The notes under the pieces were generated by a model. That model was not told the DNA's origin, did no database searches, and worked only from the letters and a program-made list of their open reading frames with translations. Below, in pieces: positions 53,924-61,772 of a DNA stretch of 64,000 nucleotides. The translations under genes and the position numbers were made by a program. Position 1 is the first letter of the stretch; the number at the start of each line of letters is the position of its first letter. Source of the DNA: Thalassobacillus devorans (GTDB taxonomy: Bacteria > Bacillota > Bacilli > Bacillales > Halobacillaceae); the NCBI RefSeq assembly GCF_900176565.1, contig NZ_FXEH01000006.1:1302001-1366000 (forward strand), in the 5' to 3' direction.

Positions 53924-54035
53924 TCATGCTCACTCCTTAACAAAAAGAAACCCGAAGAGTCTATCCAAACTCTCCAGTCCTTTCATCTTCAAGCTTTCAC
54001 TCGTTATATAGTATATTAAACACGCTTTATCAAAA

Positions 54036-54072
54036 TAAAATATCTCCTACCATACTACATGATAGGAGATAT
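54036..54072 (-). terminator. Intrinsic terminator of gudB
   Basis: ATATCTCCTA (54040-54049) pairs perfectly with 54063-54072 and is followed on the minus strand by TTTTATTTTG. Confidence 0.8.
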
Positions 54073-54088
54073 CAAGCTTATAATCAAC

Positions 54089-55360
54089 TTAAACCCATCC
54101 ACGGAAACGAGAGGCTTCTGCCATTTTACGCACGCCTACCATATAGGCGGCGAGACGCATATCCACCCTTCTAGTCTGGGCAGTGTTATAAACGTTATTA
54201 AAACCTTTGATCATCACTTTATAGAGTTTCTCTTCTACTTCTTCTTCTGTCCAATAATAACCTTGATTATTCTGTACCCATTCAAAATAAGAAACCGTGA
54301 CACCACCGGCTGAAGCCAGCACATCAGGCACTAACAGAATACCCCGGTCTGACAGAATCTTAGTTGCTTCCAAAGTTGTCGGGCCGTTAGCAGCTTCTAC
54401 AACAATCGGTGTTTTGATGTTATAAGCATTGTCTTCTGTAATCTGGTTTTCAATTGCTGCCGGTACAAGAATATCACCTTCCAGTTCCAACAGCTCCTGG
54501 TTCGTAATCGTATTTTTAAATAAATTGGTTACCGTTCCAAAACTGTCACGGCGATCCAATAAGTAGTCAATATCCAGCCCATCCGGATCATGAAGAGCGC
54601 CATAAGCATCGGATATACCGATCACTTTTGCTCCTTTATCATGCATGAATTTCGCCAGAAAACTTCCAGCATTACCGAACCCTTGAACAATTACACGGGC
54701 CCCTTTCAATTGGATGCCTTTCTTCTTACAAGCTTCTTCAATACAAATGGTTACACCTTTAGCCGTAGCGGATTCCCTGCCGTGGGAACCTCCCAGCACA
54801 ATCGGTTTACCTGTTATGAAACCAGGATTATTGAATTCATCAATTCGGCTATATTCGTCCATCATCCATGCCATGATTTGTGAGTTTGTGAAAACATCAG
54901 GAGCCGGAATATCCTTTGTCGGTCCTACTATTTGACTGATGGAACGTACATATCCTCTACTTACCCCTTCCAACTCACGGAACGACATTTCACGTGGATC
55001 ACAGACGATACCGCCTTTCCCTCCGCCATATGGGAGATCAACAATACCAGCTTTCAGACTCATCCAGATAGAAAGTGCTTTTACTTCCTTTTCACTGACA
55101 TTCGGGTGGAAGCGGACTCCACCTTTTGTCGGTCCTACGGCATCATTGTGCTGCGCTCGGTATCCCGTAAAAATCTTGATGGACCCATCGTCCATCCTCA
55201 CAGGAATTCTAACGGTCATCATTCGCACAGGTTCTTTCATCAGCTCATACACTTCCCCTGGATAACCCAGTTTATCCAGTGCTTTCTTGACTACAGACTG
55301 TGTCGACTTTAAAACATCCAACTTATCGTTTACAGAATCTGCTGGCTTATCGGCTACCAT
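54089..55360 (-). CDS. gudB: NAD-dependent catabolic glutamate dehydrogenase
   Basis: A 423-residue hexameric dehydrogenase converting glutamate to 2-oxoglutarate and ammonia. The catalytic lysine lies in PYGGGKGGI, substrate residues in GPTKGGVRFHP, and the NAD loop is VQGFGNAGSFLA. The segment SEKEVKALSIWMSLKAG has a single VKA, without the duplication that inactivates the enzyme of B. subtilis 168, so it should be active. ATG 55360 with AGGAGG is chosen over upstream starts. Position beside ypdA supports gudB rather than rocG. Confidence 0.93.
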   Translation of the reverse strand: MVADKPADSVNDKLDVLKSTQSVVKKALDKLGYPGEVYELMKEPVRMMTVRIPVRMDDGSIKIFTGYRAQHNDAVGPTKGGVRFHPNVSEKEVKALSIWMSLKAGIVDLPYGGGKGGIVCDPREMSFRELEGVSRGYVRSISQIVGPTKDIPAPDVFTNSQIMAWMMDEYSRIDEFNNPGFITGKPIVLGGSHGRESATAKGVTICIEEACKKKGIQLKGARVIVQGFGNAGSFLAKFMHDKGAKVIGISDAYGALHDPDGLDIDYLLDRRDSFGTVTNLFKNTITNQELLELEGDILVPAAIENQITEDNAYNIKTPIVVEAANGPTTLEATKILSDRGILLVPDVLASAGGVTVSYFEWVQNNQGYYWTEEEVEEKLYKVMIKGFNNVYNTAQTRRVDMRLAAYMVGVRKMAEASRFRGWV

Positions 55361-55416
55361 CAGTTTACCTCCTATATGTCCATTCACTATCATTATCAAC
55401 TATGCTTTCAGTGATT

Positions 55417-55444
55417 AGTATACACTTTCAAAACGAATATGCAA
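55417..55444 (-). promoter_or_regulatory. Promoter of gudB
   Basis: On the minus strand TTGCAT (55439-55444), 16 nt, TATACT (55417-55422). Start near 55410, leaving a 50-nt leader. Confidence 0.65.
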
Positions 55445-55483
55445 GCAACAAAATCGTATTAAAAAACAGCTTTATTATAGTAA

Positions 55484-55497
55484 TGAAAACGTTTTCG
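55484..55497. promoter_or_regulatory. Candidate CcpA (cre) operator upstream of gudB
   Basis: TGAAAACGTTTTCG fits the cre consensus TGWNANCGNTNWCA except for the last base. It is centred about 80 nt upstream of the predicted gudB start and just past the ddl stop codon. Confidence 0.5.
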
Positions 55498-55507
55498 ACT
55501 CATGCTA

Positions 55508-56434
55508 TCATTTTGATGTGGAAAGCTCAACAAATCGCTCGACCATCTCTTCATAACTCCAGCCGATTTTATTGGCAGAATCCGGAAAGAGACTTGTCGG
55601 TGTCATTCCAGGCAGCGTATTAACTTCCAGAATTATAGCTTCATGTTCATTCGTTACAATGAAGTCTACCCGGGAGTAAACGTCACATCCCAATAATTGA
55701 TGAGCCAGTACCGAGTGCTTTTGTAGTTTTTCAGTCATCTCTTCTGGCAATTGCGCAGGCACTATATGTTCACTTCCACCTGGTTTATATTTGGAATCAA
55801 AATCATAATAATCGCTTTTAGGAATGATTTCAATGACAGGTAACGCTTTTTCTTCCCCTTGTTTTCCTACCACAGGTACTGTAACTTCTCTGCCCGCTAT
55901 ATAGTCTTCCACAAGGATCGTATCATCTGATTCGCCCGCTTTTTTGACACCTTCTTCAATCTCGGTAATATCTTTAACGATCGTCAGCCCTAATGTGGAC
56001 CCTTCCTGGTTCGGTTTAATAACGAAAGGAGGCTTGAAATCTTGCTTAATCGCTTCTTCTATGGCCCGTAGATTATCGTTTTCTACCCGATATGTTTTGC
56101 TTCTTGCAGTCGCTATGCCATATTGACTGAATATTTGCTTCGATTTTGCTTTATCCATGGCAAGTGCTGAGGCAAGTACACCTGAGCCCACATACGGGAT
56201 GCCAAGCATATCAAGTAACCCTTGTATCTTTCCATCTTCACCAAAGCGGCCGTGCAGACCGATGAAGACAAGGTCTACATCCAATTCAAGGATTTCATTC
56301 AATCTATCAGGGTGGAAATCGATATCCACTACCTCATGTCCATTTTTTTTCAATGCATTTATGATTCCTTTTCCAGTCGATAAGGATACTTCTCTTTCTC
56401 CGGAAGTACCACCATATAAAACAGCTATCTTCAA
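55508..56434 (-). CDS. ddl: D-alanine--D-alanine ligase
   Basis: A 308-residue ATP-grasp ligase that makes the D-Ala-D-Ala end of peptidoglycan precursors. LYGGTSGEREVSLSTG, FIGLHGRFGEDG, PYVGSGVLASALAMDK, FVIKPNQEGSTLGLT, FDSKYKPGGS (the Tyr typical of D-Ala rather than D-Lac specificity) and EVNTLPGMTPTS are present. TTG 56434 is chosen with GAGGGAG at 8 nt; a GTG three codons earlier touches the ribosome site. In B. subtilis ddl lies next to murF elsewhere, so its position here is different. Confidence 0.93.
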   Translation of the reverse strand: MKIAVLYGGTSGEREVSLSTGKGIINALKKNGHEVVDIDFHPDRLNEILELDVDLVFIGLHGRFGEDGKIQGLLDMLGIPYVGSGVLASALAMDKAKSKQIFSQYGIATARSKTYRVENDNLRAIEEAIKQDFKPPFVIKPNQEGSTLGLTIVKDITEIEEGVKKAGESDDTILVEDYIAGREVTVPVVGKQGEEKALPVIEIIPKSDYYDFDSKYKPGGSEHIVPAQLPEEMTEKLQKHSVLAHQLLGCDVYSRVDFIVTNEHEAIILEVNTLPGMTPTSLFPDSANKIGWSYEEMVERFVELSTSK

Positions 56435-56570
56435 TGCATACACTCCCTCAACTTATACCTTCTTACATACTTATTCCCTACAATAGTAACATGTTCACTA
56501 AAAACCTTCTATCTAATCTTAATAAATTGTCTCTGTAAAAGATTGTAGTTGATTTTTCTTTATGGGCATA

Positions 56571-56800
56571 TTCAATTAAAGGGACGAAAAGTCGAAGACT
56601 TGATTTCGAGATATCTACGGTTCTTTACCATAAAAGTGTCAGGGGCGGCTGGGAAACTACTCGCTTTCCCGTGGGGGGAACCGGCAAGCCTCCTCGGTCG
56701 TTTTCACTCCCTGTGGGGTCTTGCCTAGTCCCTTCTCCCGCGGGAGTCTCGCAGTTTCCCTGCCACCCCATCCGAAGGATGGGAGAAAAGAACCCCTGTT
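56571..56800 (-). repeat. Composite repeat locus 4, left half (minus orientation)
   Basis: Outer stem GGTTCTTT (56619-56626) pairs with 56787-56794; inner stem GGGAAACT (56651-56658) pairs with 56753-56760. The terminal repeat is 56594-56613, identical to that of locus 1. It starts with the same TTCAATTAAAGGG edge as locus 1. Confidence 0.88.
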
Positions 56801-56899
56801 ATATTGCAGATGTCTTCTACTTTTAATGGATAATTGAATAAAGACGCGGTTTTAAGCTCACATTTCATGCATAGCTCACTCTTGGTTTGAAGAACGATA

Positions 56900-57120
56900 T
56901 ACCGATGTTTCCGTATCTCTCATAAACGCAAGGAGGTCCGGGAAATTGCGAGACTCCAGTGGGATGGACATGAGTGGTGAGATCCCGCAAGGCGAAGCCT
57001 GAGGAAGCTCACCACATGCCCACGGAAAGCGAGTAATTTCCCGGACCTCCACACCGTTACTACCGTAACGGAAACAATTTATCTCGAAACTGAGTCTTCA
57101 ATTAAAGGGAGCTTATCTGG
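56900..57120 (+). repeat. Composite repeat locus 4, right half (+ orientation)
   Basis: Outer stem TGTTTCCGT (56906-56914) pairs with 57068-57076. The inner stem is a perfect 16 bp: GGAGGTCCGGGAAATT (56932-56947) with 57035-57050. A central GTGGTGAG/CTCACCAC stem and an AGGC/GCCT hairpin are nested. The terminal repeat is at 57080-57099. This is the best-preserved half in the window. Confidence 0.9.
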
Positions 57121-57217
57121 AACATCCACATTGAGATTCAGCAAAGCCAATAAATTAAAAAAACTTATATCTTAAGGACTTATTTATGGAATGAGAGAAC
57201 TAACCTTCTATAAACAC

Positions 57218-57248
57218 AAAAAATGAACGGTACTGTTATCCGTTCATT
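57218..57248 (-). terminator. Intrinsic terminator of the mecA paralogue
   Basis: AATGAACGG pairs with CCGTTCATT (57222-57230 with 57240-57248), overlapping the stop codon, followed on the minus strand by six Ts. Confidence 0.85.
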
Positions 57249-57846
57249 TATTGTAGGAATGTGGCTTTATGAAATAATCAAAGACCTGCTTCGCTGCATC
57301 ATTTTCCATCACGATTTTTCCATATTCTTTAAGCCTATGGGAAGTCACAATGCTTGGTGTTCCGAATTCTGACATTAAAGCTATAACCTGTTCCCTGTTT
57401 AAGTCTTCTATGTCTTCTTCTTCTAATTTCATATAATAATAATCACCGTAATGGATAATACTTCCCCCTTCAACACCAAGATTGTATAATCGGCGGGAGA
57501 CTTGTATGATATCTTCAAATTCTATGAATGAAAAGATTAATTCCTTACTCTCATCCAAAGTTACTTTCATTTCGATATAGTCTTCATCCTCATCCTGGTA
57601 GTCACGTTCTGTCTGGGTAACTACGATGAACATCCCTTGCGCTTGAAGAAGATAGACCTGTACAAGCAAAGTACCATCCAGTTCAAAACCAAGTTCATCA
57701 CTTGCTTCATACATCATATCACTGAATAATTGATGCACGCGGGGTAAATCATGCCATAAATCTTCCTTAGTCAACCCTCTCTCAATCAAATCATCGAAGG
57801 TAAGGAATATTTTAAACTTGTCGTTTGACATTCGTTCCAAACGCAT
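57244..57846 (-). CDS. ypbH: MecA-family adaptor protein (YpbH type)
   Basis: A 200-residue adaptor for the ClpCP protease. N-terminal substrate-binding part (MRLERMSNDKFKIFLTFDDLIERGLTKEDLW, about 1-80), an acidic linker (DEDEDYIE), and a C-terminal ClpC-binding domain (about 105-195). The place next to ypbG and the N-terminus fit YpbH/MecB, the paralogue of MecA, rather than MecA itself. MecA-type adaptors stimulate ClpC and target proteins such as ComK. Confidence 0.85.
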   Translation of the reverse strand: MRLERMSNDKFKIFLTFDDLIERGLTKEDLWHDLPRVHQLFSDMMYEASDELGFELDGTLLVQVYLLQAQGMFIVVTQTERDYQDEDEDYIEMKVTLDESKELIFSFIEFEDIIQVSRRLYNLGVEGGSIIHYGDYYYMKLEEEDIEDLNREQVIALMSEFGTPSIVTSHRLKEYGKIVMENDAAKQVFDYFIKPHSYNK

Positions 57847-57928
57847 TCCATCGCCCCCTGAAAGCTATCGGTTTATCTTTATCTTATGCTATTATTCAAC
57901 TTTTGGTGCTCTTTTATCCCGGTATTAC

Positions 57929-58831
57929 TCATCTTTGGTCATCCAACCATTTTAGCCACTCTTCCCTGGTGGTACCGACTAAGAATCGGTCTGCTTTGGC
58001 TTTTTCATCAGGTTCCAATTGATCAAAAGCATAACCCCCAAGGCCAATCCGCATTTTAGGATAATTTTTTTGGATAGTTTCCGCCAACATAATAGTAGCT
58101 GGTACATTTTTCTTTAACGTGGTTGATAAAAAGACATATGCAGCATCCACTTCCTTTAATATTGGATGTATATCTCCTTCTGCTATGCTTTGGCCAAGGT
58201 AAATGACCTCATAACCCTTTCGTTTCAAAAACAGAGCGAATATCAAAAGTCCAAGTTCATGCTTTTCGTTCGGTCCGCATACTAATACGGCCTTTGGCAG
58301 ATAAGGTGCTGCTGGTATCGATAATAATAACATACCAATTCTTGATCTAAGAAAACTGCTGGCAAAGTGTTCATGAGCACTCGTTATTTTGTTCTCTTCC
58401 CAAAGCGCTCCTACCTTGATTAAAAGGGGCGATATGATTTCAATAGCTACCTTTTCAGGAGTATATAAACTAAATGCGTAATCAAGGTGTTGCTGAGCTG
58501 CCTTTTCATCAAAAGACAGTAAAGCTTCCAATAATTCTGCAGATTTTTTTTCGGGTTCATTATCCTGACCAGTTTCTGGCTCGTTTAAAGTTTCCCCTTG
58601 ATTATTTTCATAAAGTGAAACCGCCTGCGATATAGTAAAACCATGATTGACTTTAGCAATCAACCATTTCAGTATCCGTACATGATGGTCTGTATAGAGT
58701 CGATGACCGGCATTATTTCGTACAGGCCGGATGATTTGATACCGCCGTTCCCATGCTCGTAATGTACCAGGCTGGATCCCTAACATATTTGAAACAGCTT
58801 TAATGTTGTATTTTCCCTTTTCCGTTGCCAT
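57929..58831 (-). CDS. MerR-family transcription regulator with cobalamin-binding domain (CarH/LitR-like)
   Basis: A 300-residue regulator in three parts: a MerR winged helix (about 6-75, KAVSNMLGIQPGTLRAWERRYQ), a four-helix cap (about 95-175) and a Rossmann cobalamin-binding domain (about 180-295). The cobalamin motif E-x-H-x2-G is E189-K-H191-E-L-G194. The cap has the photoreceptor pattern W-x9-EH (W144, E154, H155), but the residue after W144 is Glu, where Thermus CarH has its light-state histidine ligand. It is inserted between ypbH and ypbG, with its own promoter and an inverted repeat around the -10 box. Confidence 0.85.
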   Translation of the reverse strand: MATEKGKYNIKAVSNMLGIQPGTLRAWERRYQIIRPVRNNAGHRLYTDHHVRILKWLIAKVNHGFTISQAVSLYENNQGETLNEPETGQDNEPEKKSAELLEALLSFDEKAAQQHLDYAFSLYTPEKVAIEIISPLLIKVGALWEENKITSAHEHFASSFLRSRIGMLLLSIPAAPYLPKAVLVCGPNEKHELGLLIFALFLKRKGYEVIYLGQSIAEGDIHPILKEVDAAYVFLSTTLKKNVPATIMLAETIQKNYPKMRIGLGGYAFDQLEPDEKAKADRFLVGTTREEWLKWLDDQR

Positions 58832-58861
58832 GTGCCTACCCCCACTGTTTTGTTTGTATTA

Positions 58862-58890
58862 ATTATATCCAACAGTAGTGGGCTGTGCAA
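58862..58890 (-). promoter_or_regulatory. Promoter and possible operator of the CarH-like gene
   Basis: On the minus strand TTGCAC (58885-58890), 17 nt, perfect TATAAT (58862-58867). The inverted arms CCCACTACTGTT (58871-58882) and AACAGTGGG (58841-58849) flank the -10 box and could be an autoregulatory site. Confidence 0.7.
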
Positions 58891-58925
58891 AGAATGTATA
58901 TCAACTATATAAGTTTTGCATAAAA

Positions 58926-59699
58926 TCAATCTGAGATCGTTAAGATATGACATTCTGCTCTTGTTCCTAACCGAAAAGGAATCAATCGTGTTCCGTACCC
59001 TTCACTGATAAAAACAGGAATACCATTTACAGATTTCATGCCGCCGCGTTCACTTAATCCTAAGCCCATAAAACGTATCTGACCACCATGAGTATGGCCA
59101 CTTAGGACGAGGTCGACTTGCTCTTGTTGCTCCTGGGGTAATTCTTCAAACATCGACGGATCATGAATTACCATTATTTTGCATCTGCCAGTTGCACCTT
59201 CAAATGCAAATCCGCTTTTTCCCTCATGATGCAAGTAAGGATCAATACCAAGTATGTTGAAGGTATCTCCAGCTTCTGATTCAAATTGTACAGCACTATT
59301 ACCGAGTATATGAACGCTTTCATCCAGTAGCATCGCATCCAGGTCATGATAATCCCCTTCATAGTCATTGTTACCCCAAATAAAATAAAGCGGGGCATTC
59401 AATTGCTTCAGCCGGGTGATGTTTTCCCGAACATTTTCCAGTGGGACACCGCGTTCCATCAAATCTCCTCCAATTATAACCATATCTATAGAAGAAATAG
59501 CGTGGATGGTTTGGTTATCGATGATCCGGCGGTGAATATCGGAGATGAAAAAGATACGAACTCCATCAAAAGAAGAAGGGAAATTTCGTATAGGGAGTAC
59601 CCGTTCGTCAATGAAATCTGTGTTAGCTTTGCGATACATATGAAAAACGAGTAATGCAGCTACTGTAATTAACAGTATTAGGATATATACAAATGTCAT
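58926..59699 (-). CDS. ypbG: Membrane-anchored metallophosphoesterase YpbG
   Basis: A 257-residue calcineurin-like phosphoesterase with one N-terminal transmembrane helix (about 2-22). All metal-binding motifs are present: SDIH, GGDLME, GNND and SGHTHGGQ. The substrate is unknown. ATG 59699 (GGAAG upstream) is chosen; a GTG four codons earlier is possible. A 28-codon reading frame ends 2 nt upstream. Position between ypbH and the recS cluster matches B. subtilis. Confidence 0.88.
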   Translation of the reverse strand: MTFVYILILLITVAALLVFHMYRKANTDFIDERVLPIRNFPSSFDGVRIFFISDIHRRIIDNQTIHAISSIDMVIIGGDLMERGVPLENVRENITRLKQLNAPLYFIWGNNDYEGDYHDLDAMLLDESVHILGNSAVQFESEAGDTFNILGIDPYLHHEGKSGFAFEGATGRCKIMVIHDPSMFEELPQEQQEQVDLVLSGHTHGGQIRFMGLGLSERGGMKSVNGIPVFISEGYGTRLIPFRLGTRAECHILTISD

Positions 59700-59701
59700 G
59701 C

Positions 59702-59788
59702 TTACTTCCACGCTCCTGCTAAATCGACTAGTAAATTATTGGCTAAATGGATGTTACCATCATACCAGCCAAGGAATTTTTCTTCCAT
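59702..59788 (-). CDS. Candidate 28-residue protein coupled to ypbG
   Basis: A short frame MEEKFLGWYDGNIHLANNLL (residues 1-20) continuing VDLAGAWK. AAGGTGATA lies directly before the ATG, and its TAA is 2 nt before the ypbG ATG, as expected for translational coupling. I do not recognise it. It may be a real small protein or a leader peptide; the close ribosome-site spacing (3-4 nt) is a caution. Confidence 0.45.
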   Translation of the reverse strand: MEEKFLGWYDGNIHLANNLLVDLAGAWK

Positions 59789-59807
59789 TATCACCTTTTT
59801 TTTCATG

Positions 59808-59860
59808 AAAAAACCCCTTCCCGACCAACATATGTCAGAAAGAGGAGAAAAAGAAGGGTT
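59808..59860 (-). terminator. Probable terminator of the CBS-domain gene
   Basis: AACCC(x)TTC pairs with GAAGGGGTT (59853-59860 with 59812-59820) around a 32-nt loop, followed on the minus strand by six Ts. The long loop lowers confidence. Confidence 0.6.
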
Positions 59861-60491
59861 AAACTTCTTTTATATCAAGCACCCGAAACCCTGTTTTTTC
59901 AAGCTTTTCAGTAAATTTGTCAATATTGTCATTGGGATCCACTTTTAAAACAATTCGACGGGCCAGTTTGTCCGTTTCATCAAATGTAGCTAAAGAAATA
60001 ACATTTTCATGATATTGTTTCAATATATCTCCCAGCCGCTCAATTCTGCCGGCTGATTCTTCAGATGTGAATGCAATCCTAATTCCTTTTCTTTTCACAC
60101 CAAAAGCACTCTCGAACTGCTCCAGTACATCAGCCCGAGTCACCAGTCCTAAGAACTTCTTACTTGAATCGACAACTGCAATTACAGGAAAGCCAGCAAA
60201 AACAGGCAATGTCCTTTCAAACACTTCGTCTTCTTTAATATATAAATTTCTCATTTCAACTAAGTCGCCAGCTAACGTTTTCTCCAGGTAACTATCTCTT
60301 GTTTGATCGCTTTCAAAGAATCCTTTATAAATCGTTTCCTTAGATAACATTCCCACAAAAGTGGTTTCATCAAGAACCGGAACGGCCTGTATATCATGTT
60401 TTTCCAGTAGGGCTATGACAGACTTCAAGCTGTCATGTTTTTGTGCACACTTACATTCATGGGGGGGCTTCATGATACTTTTGACAAACAT
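59859..60491 (-). CDS. CBS-domain pair protein with C-terminal ACT-like domain
   Basis: A 210-residue protein: two CBS motifs (about 1-135, VKSIMKPPHECKCAQ ... DIQAVPVLDE ... GFPVIAVVDSSKKFLGLVTRADVL) forming one Bateman module, then an ACT-like part (about 140-208, IRIAFTSEESAGRIERLGDIL). Such modules bind adenine nucleotides and amino acids. No catalytic or DNA-binding domain is attached. The target is unknown. ATG 60491 is chosen with GGAG at 8 nt. Confidence 0.82.
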   Translation of the reverse strand: MFVKSIMKPPHECKCAQKHDSLKSVIALLEKHDIQAVPVLDETTFVGMLSKETIYKGFFESDQTRDSYLEKTLAGDLVEMRNLYIKEDEVFERTLPVFAGFPVIAVVDSSKKFLGLVTRADVLEQFESAFGVKRKGIRIAFTSEESAGRIERLGDILKQYHENVISLATFDETDKLARRIVLKVDPNDNIDKFTEKLEKTGFRVLDIKEV

Positions 60492-60568
60492 TCTCATCAC
60501 TCCAACATTTAATAATGACTACTTTAATTATAATTCGACTAAGGAGGACAAATTTCCTTCTTTAATTA

Positions 60569-60600
60569 GGGTATAGGACGACCTTTCGTGTACATACAAT
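60569..60600 (+). promoter_or_regulatory. Sigma-E promoter of cotJABC
   Basis: CATACAAT (60593-60600) is an exact sigma-E -10 box; GGTATAGG about 16 nt upstream fits the -35 box. In B. subtilis cotJ is a sigma-E operon, in agreement. Confidence 0.8.
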
Positions 60601-60632
60601 TGCAATAGTCTCCGTTAAGGAAGGTGATGATG

Positions 60633-60857
60633 ATGTACACCCAGCAGAAATGCTACCGACCTTTCCATAGTCCGATGGATCCCTGCCCTCCAAGGGAAAT
60701 CAAATGTTATTCTACCCCGCCACATTTATACATGCCCTACCAGCCACCGGGATTACAACAGTTCGACCCCCGGGTTGCATTAAGAAAAGGGACATTATGG
60801 CCAGCCCTATTTGATCCTTATCCGAAAAAGAAGCCCTACAGAGAGGAGGGGAAATAA
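60633..60857 (+). CDS. cotJA: Spore coat-associated protein CotJA
   Basis: A 74-residue Pro/Tyr/Cys-rich coat protein with repeated PP and YxP patterns (e.g. PYQPPGLQQFDP) and a basic end. First of the cotJ operon, whose products form a complex in the inner coat. Four in-frame start codons are stacked (GTG and three ATGs); the last, 60633, best fits AAGGAAGGTG. Confidence 0.9.
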   Translation: MYTQQKCYRPFHSPMDPCPPREIKCYSTPPHLYMPYQPPGLQQFDPRVALRKGTLWPALFDPYPKKKPYREEGK

Positions 60858-61117
60858 TGGCGACCATCCCTCCTGAATATTACCACCAGATGGAGGCAAT
60901 TCAGGCCGTGGACTTTGTATTAGTGGAATTAACCTTATATTTAGATACCCATCCAAATGATCAGGATGCGATCGAACAATTCAATGCCTGCGCCCGGGAA
61001 AGTCGCAGGCTGAAAAAGAATTTTGAACAGCAGTTCGGTCCATTGATGCAGTATGGAAAAAGCTATTCCGGTGTACCATGGCAATGGAAAGATAGCCCCT
61101 GGCCATGGCAAGTATAA
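60857..61117 (+). CDS. cotJB: Spore coat peptide assembly protein CotJB
   Basis: An 86-residue helical protein: MEAIQAVDFVLVELTLYLDTHP, then DAIEQFNACARESRRL and a Trp/Pro-rich end (GVPWQWKDSPWPWQV). It overlaps the cotJA stop by 1 nt, with GAGGAGGGG upstream. Required for CotJC assembly into the coat in B. subtilis. Confidence 0.92.
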   Translation: MATIPPEYYHQMEAIQAVDFVLVELTLYLDTHPNDQDAIEQFNACARESRRLKKNFEQQFGPLMQYGKSYSGVPWQWKDSPWPWQV

Positions 61118-61149
61118 AAAAGAATTTTAAGCGGAGGTGATTCTTTGTC

Positions 61150-61719
61150 ATGTGGTATTACGAGAAAAAGCTACAATACCCAGTCAAGGTCAGCAACTGT
61201 AATCCTCGTCTAGCCAAGTATTTGATCGAGCAGTATGGGGGTGCCGATGGGGAATTGGCCGCTGCTTTACGTTACCTGAACCAGCGTTATTCCATCCCTG
61301 ACAAGGTTATTGGGTTATTGACAGATATAGGGACAGAAGAGTTCGCTCATTTAGAAATGATTGCAACAATGGTCTATAAATTAACGAAAGACGCAACACC
61401 TGAACAGATGAAAGAAGCTGGATTAGGAGCTCATTACGCCAATCATGATAATGCTTTATTCTATCAGAATGCTGCTGGTGATCCATGGACAGCAACTTAT
61501 ATTCAGGCAAAAGGCGACCCGATAGCAGATCTATATGAAGACATCGCGGCAGAAGAAAAAGCCCGCGCTACTTACCAGTGGATCATCAATATGTCAGATG
61601 ATCCTGATTTGAATGATGGTCTCGCATTTTTAAGAGAACGGGAAATTGTCCACTCCCTGCGTTTCCGGGAAGCCGTAGAGATTCTTAAAGAAGAACGGGA
61701 TAAAAAACAATTCTTCTAA
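61150..61719 (+). CDS. cotJC: Spore coat protein CotJC (manganese catalase-like)
   Basis: A 189-residue member of the Mn-catalase superfamily. Metal-ligand patterns E-E-x2-H-x-E (GTEEFAHLEMIAT) and E-x2-H (REIVHSLRF) are present on a four-helix ferritin-like core. Likely a spore-coat peroxide scavenger; activity in spores of this organism is untested. GGAGGTGAT precedes the ATG. Last gene of the operon. Confidence 0.94.
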   Translation: MWYYEKKLQYPVKVSNCNPRLAKYLIEQYGGADGELAAALRYLNQRYSIPDKVIGLLTDIGTEEFAHLEMIATMVYKLTKDATPEQMKEAGLGAHYANHDNALFYQNAAGDPWTATYIQAKGDPIADLYEDIAAEEKARATYQWIINMSDDPDLNDGLAFLREREIVHSLRFREAVEILKEERDKKQFF

Positions 61720-61721
61720 GC

Positions 61722-61751
61722 AAAAAGCCTACCCAAAAAAGGTAGGCTTTT
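61722..61751 (+). terminator. Intrinsic terminator of cotJABC
   Basis: AAAAGCCTACC pairs with GGTAGGCTTTT around an A-rich loop; the T run is the stem end itself. It also faces ypbD from the other side. Confidence 0.8.
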
Positions 61752-61772
61752 ATGTTTTTATTCCTATAAAAG

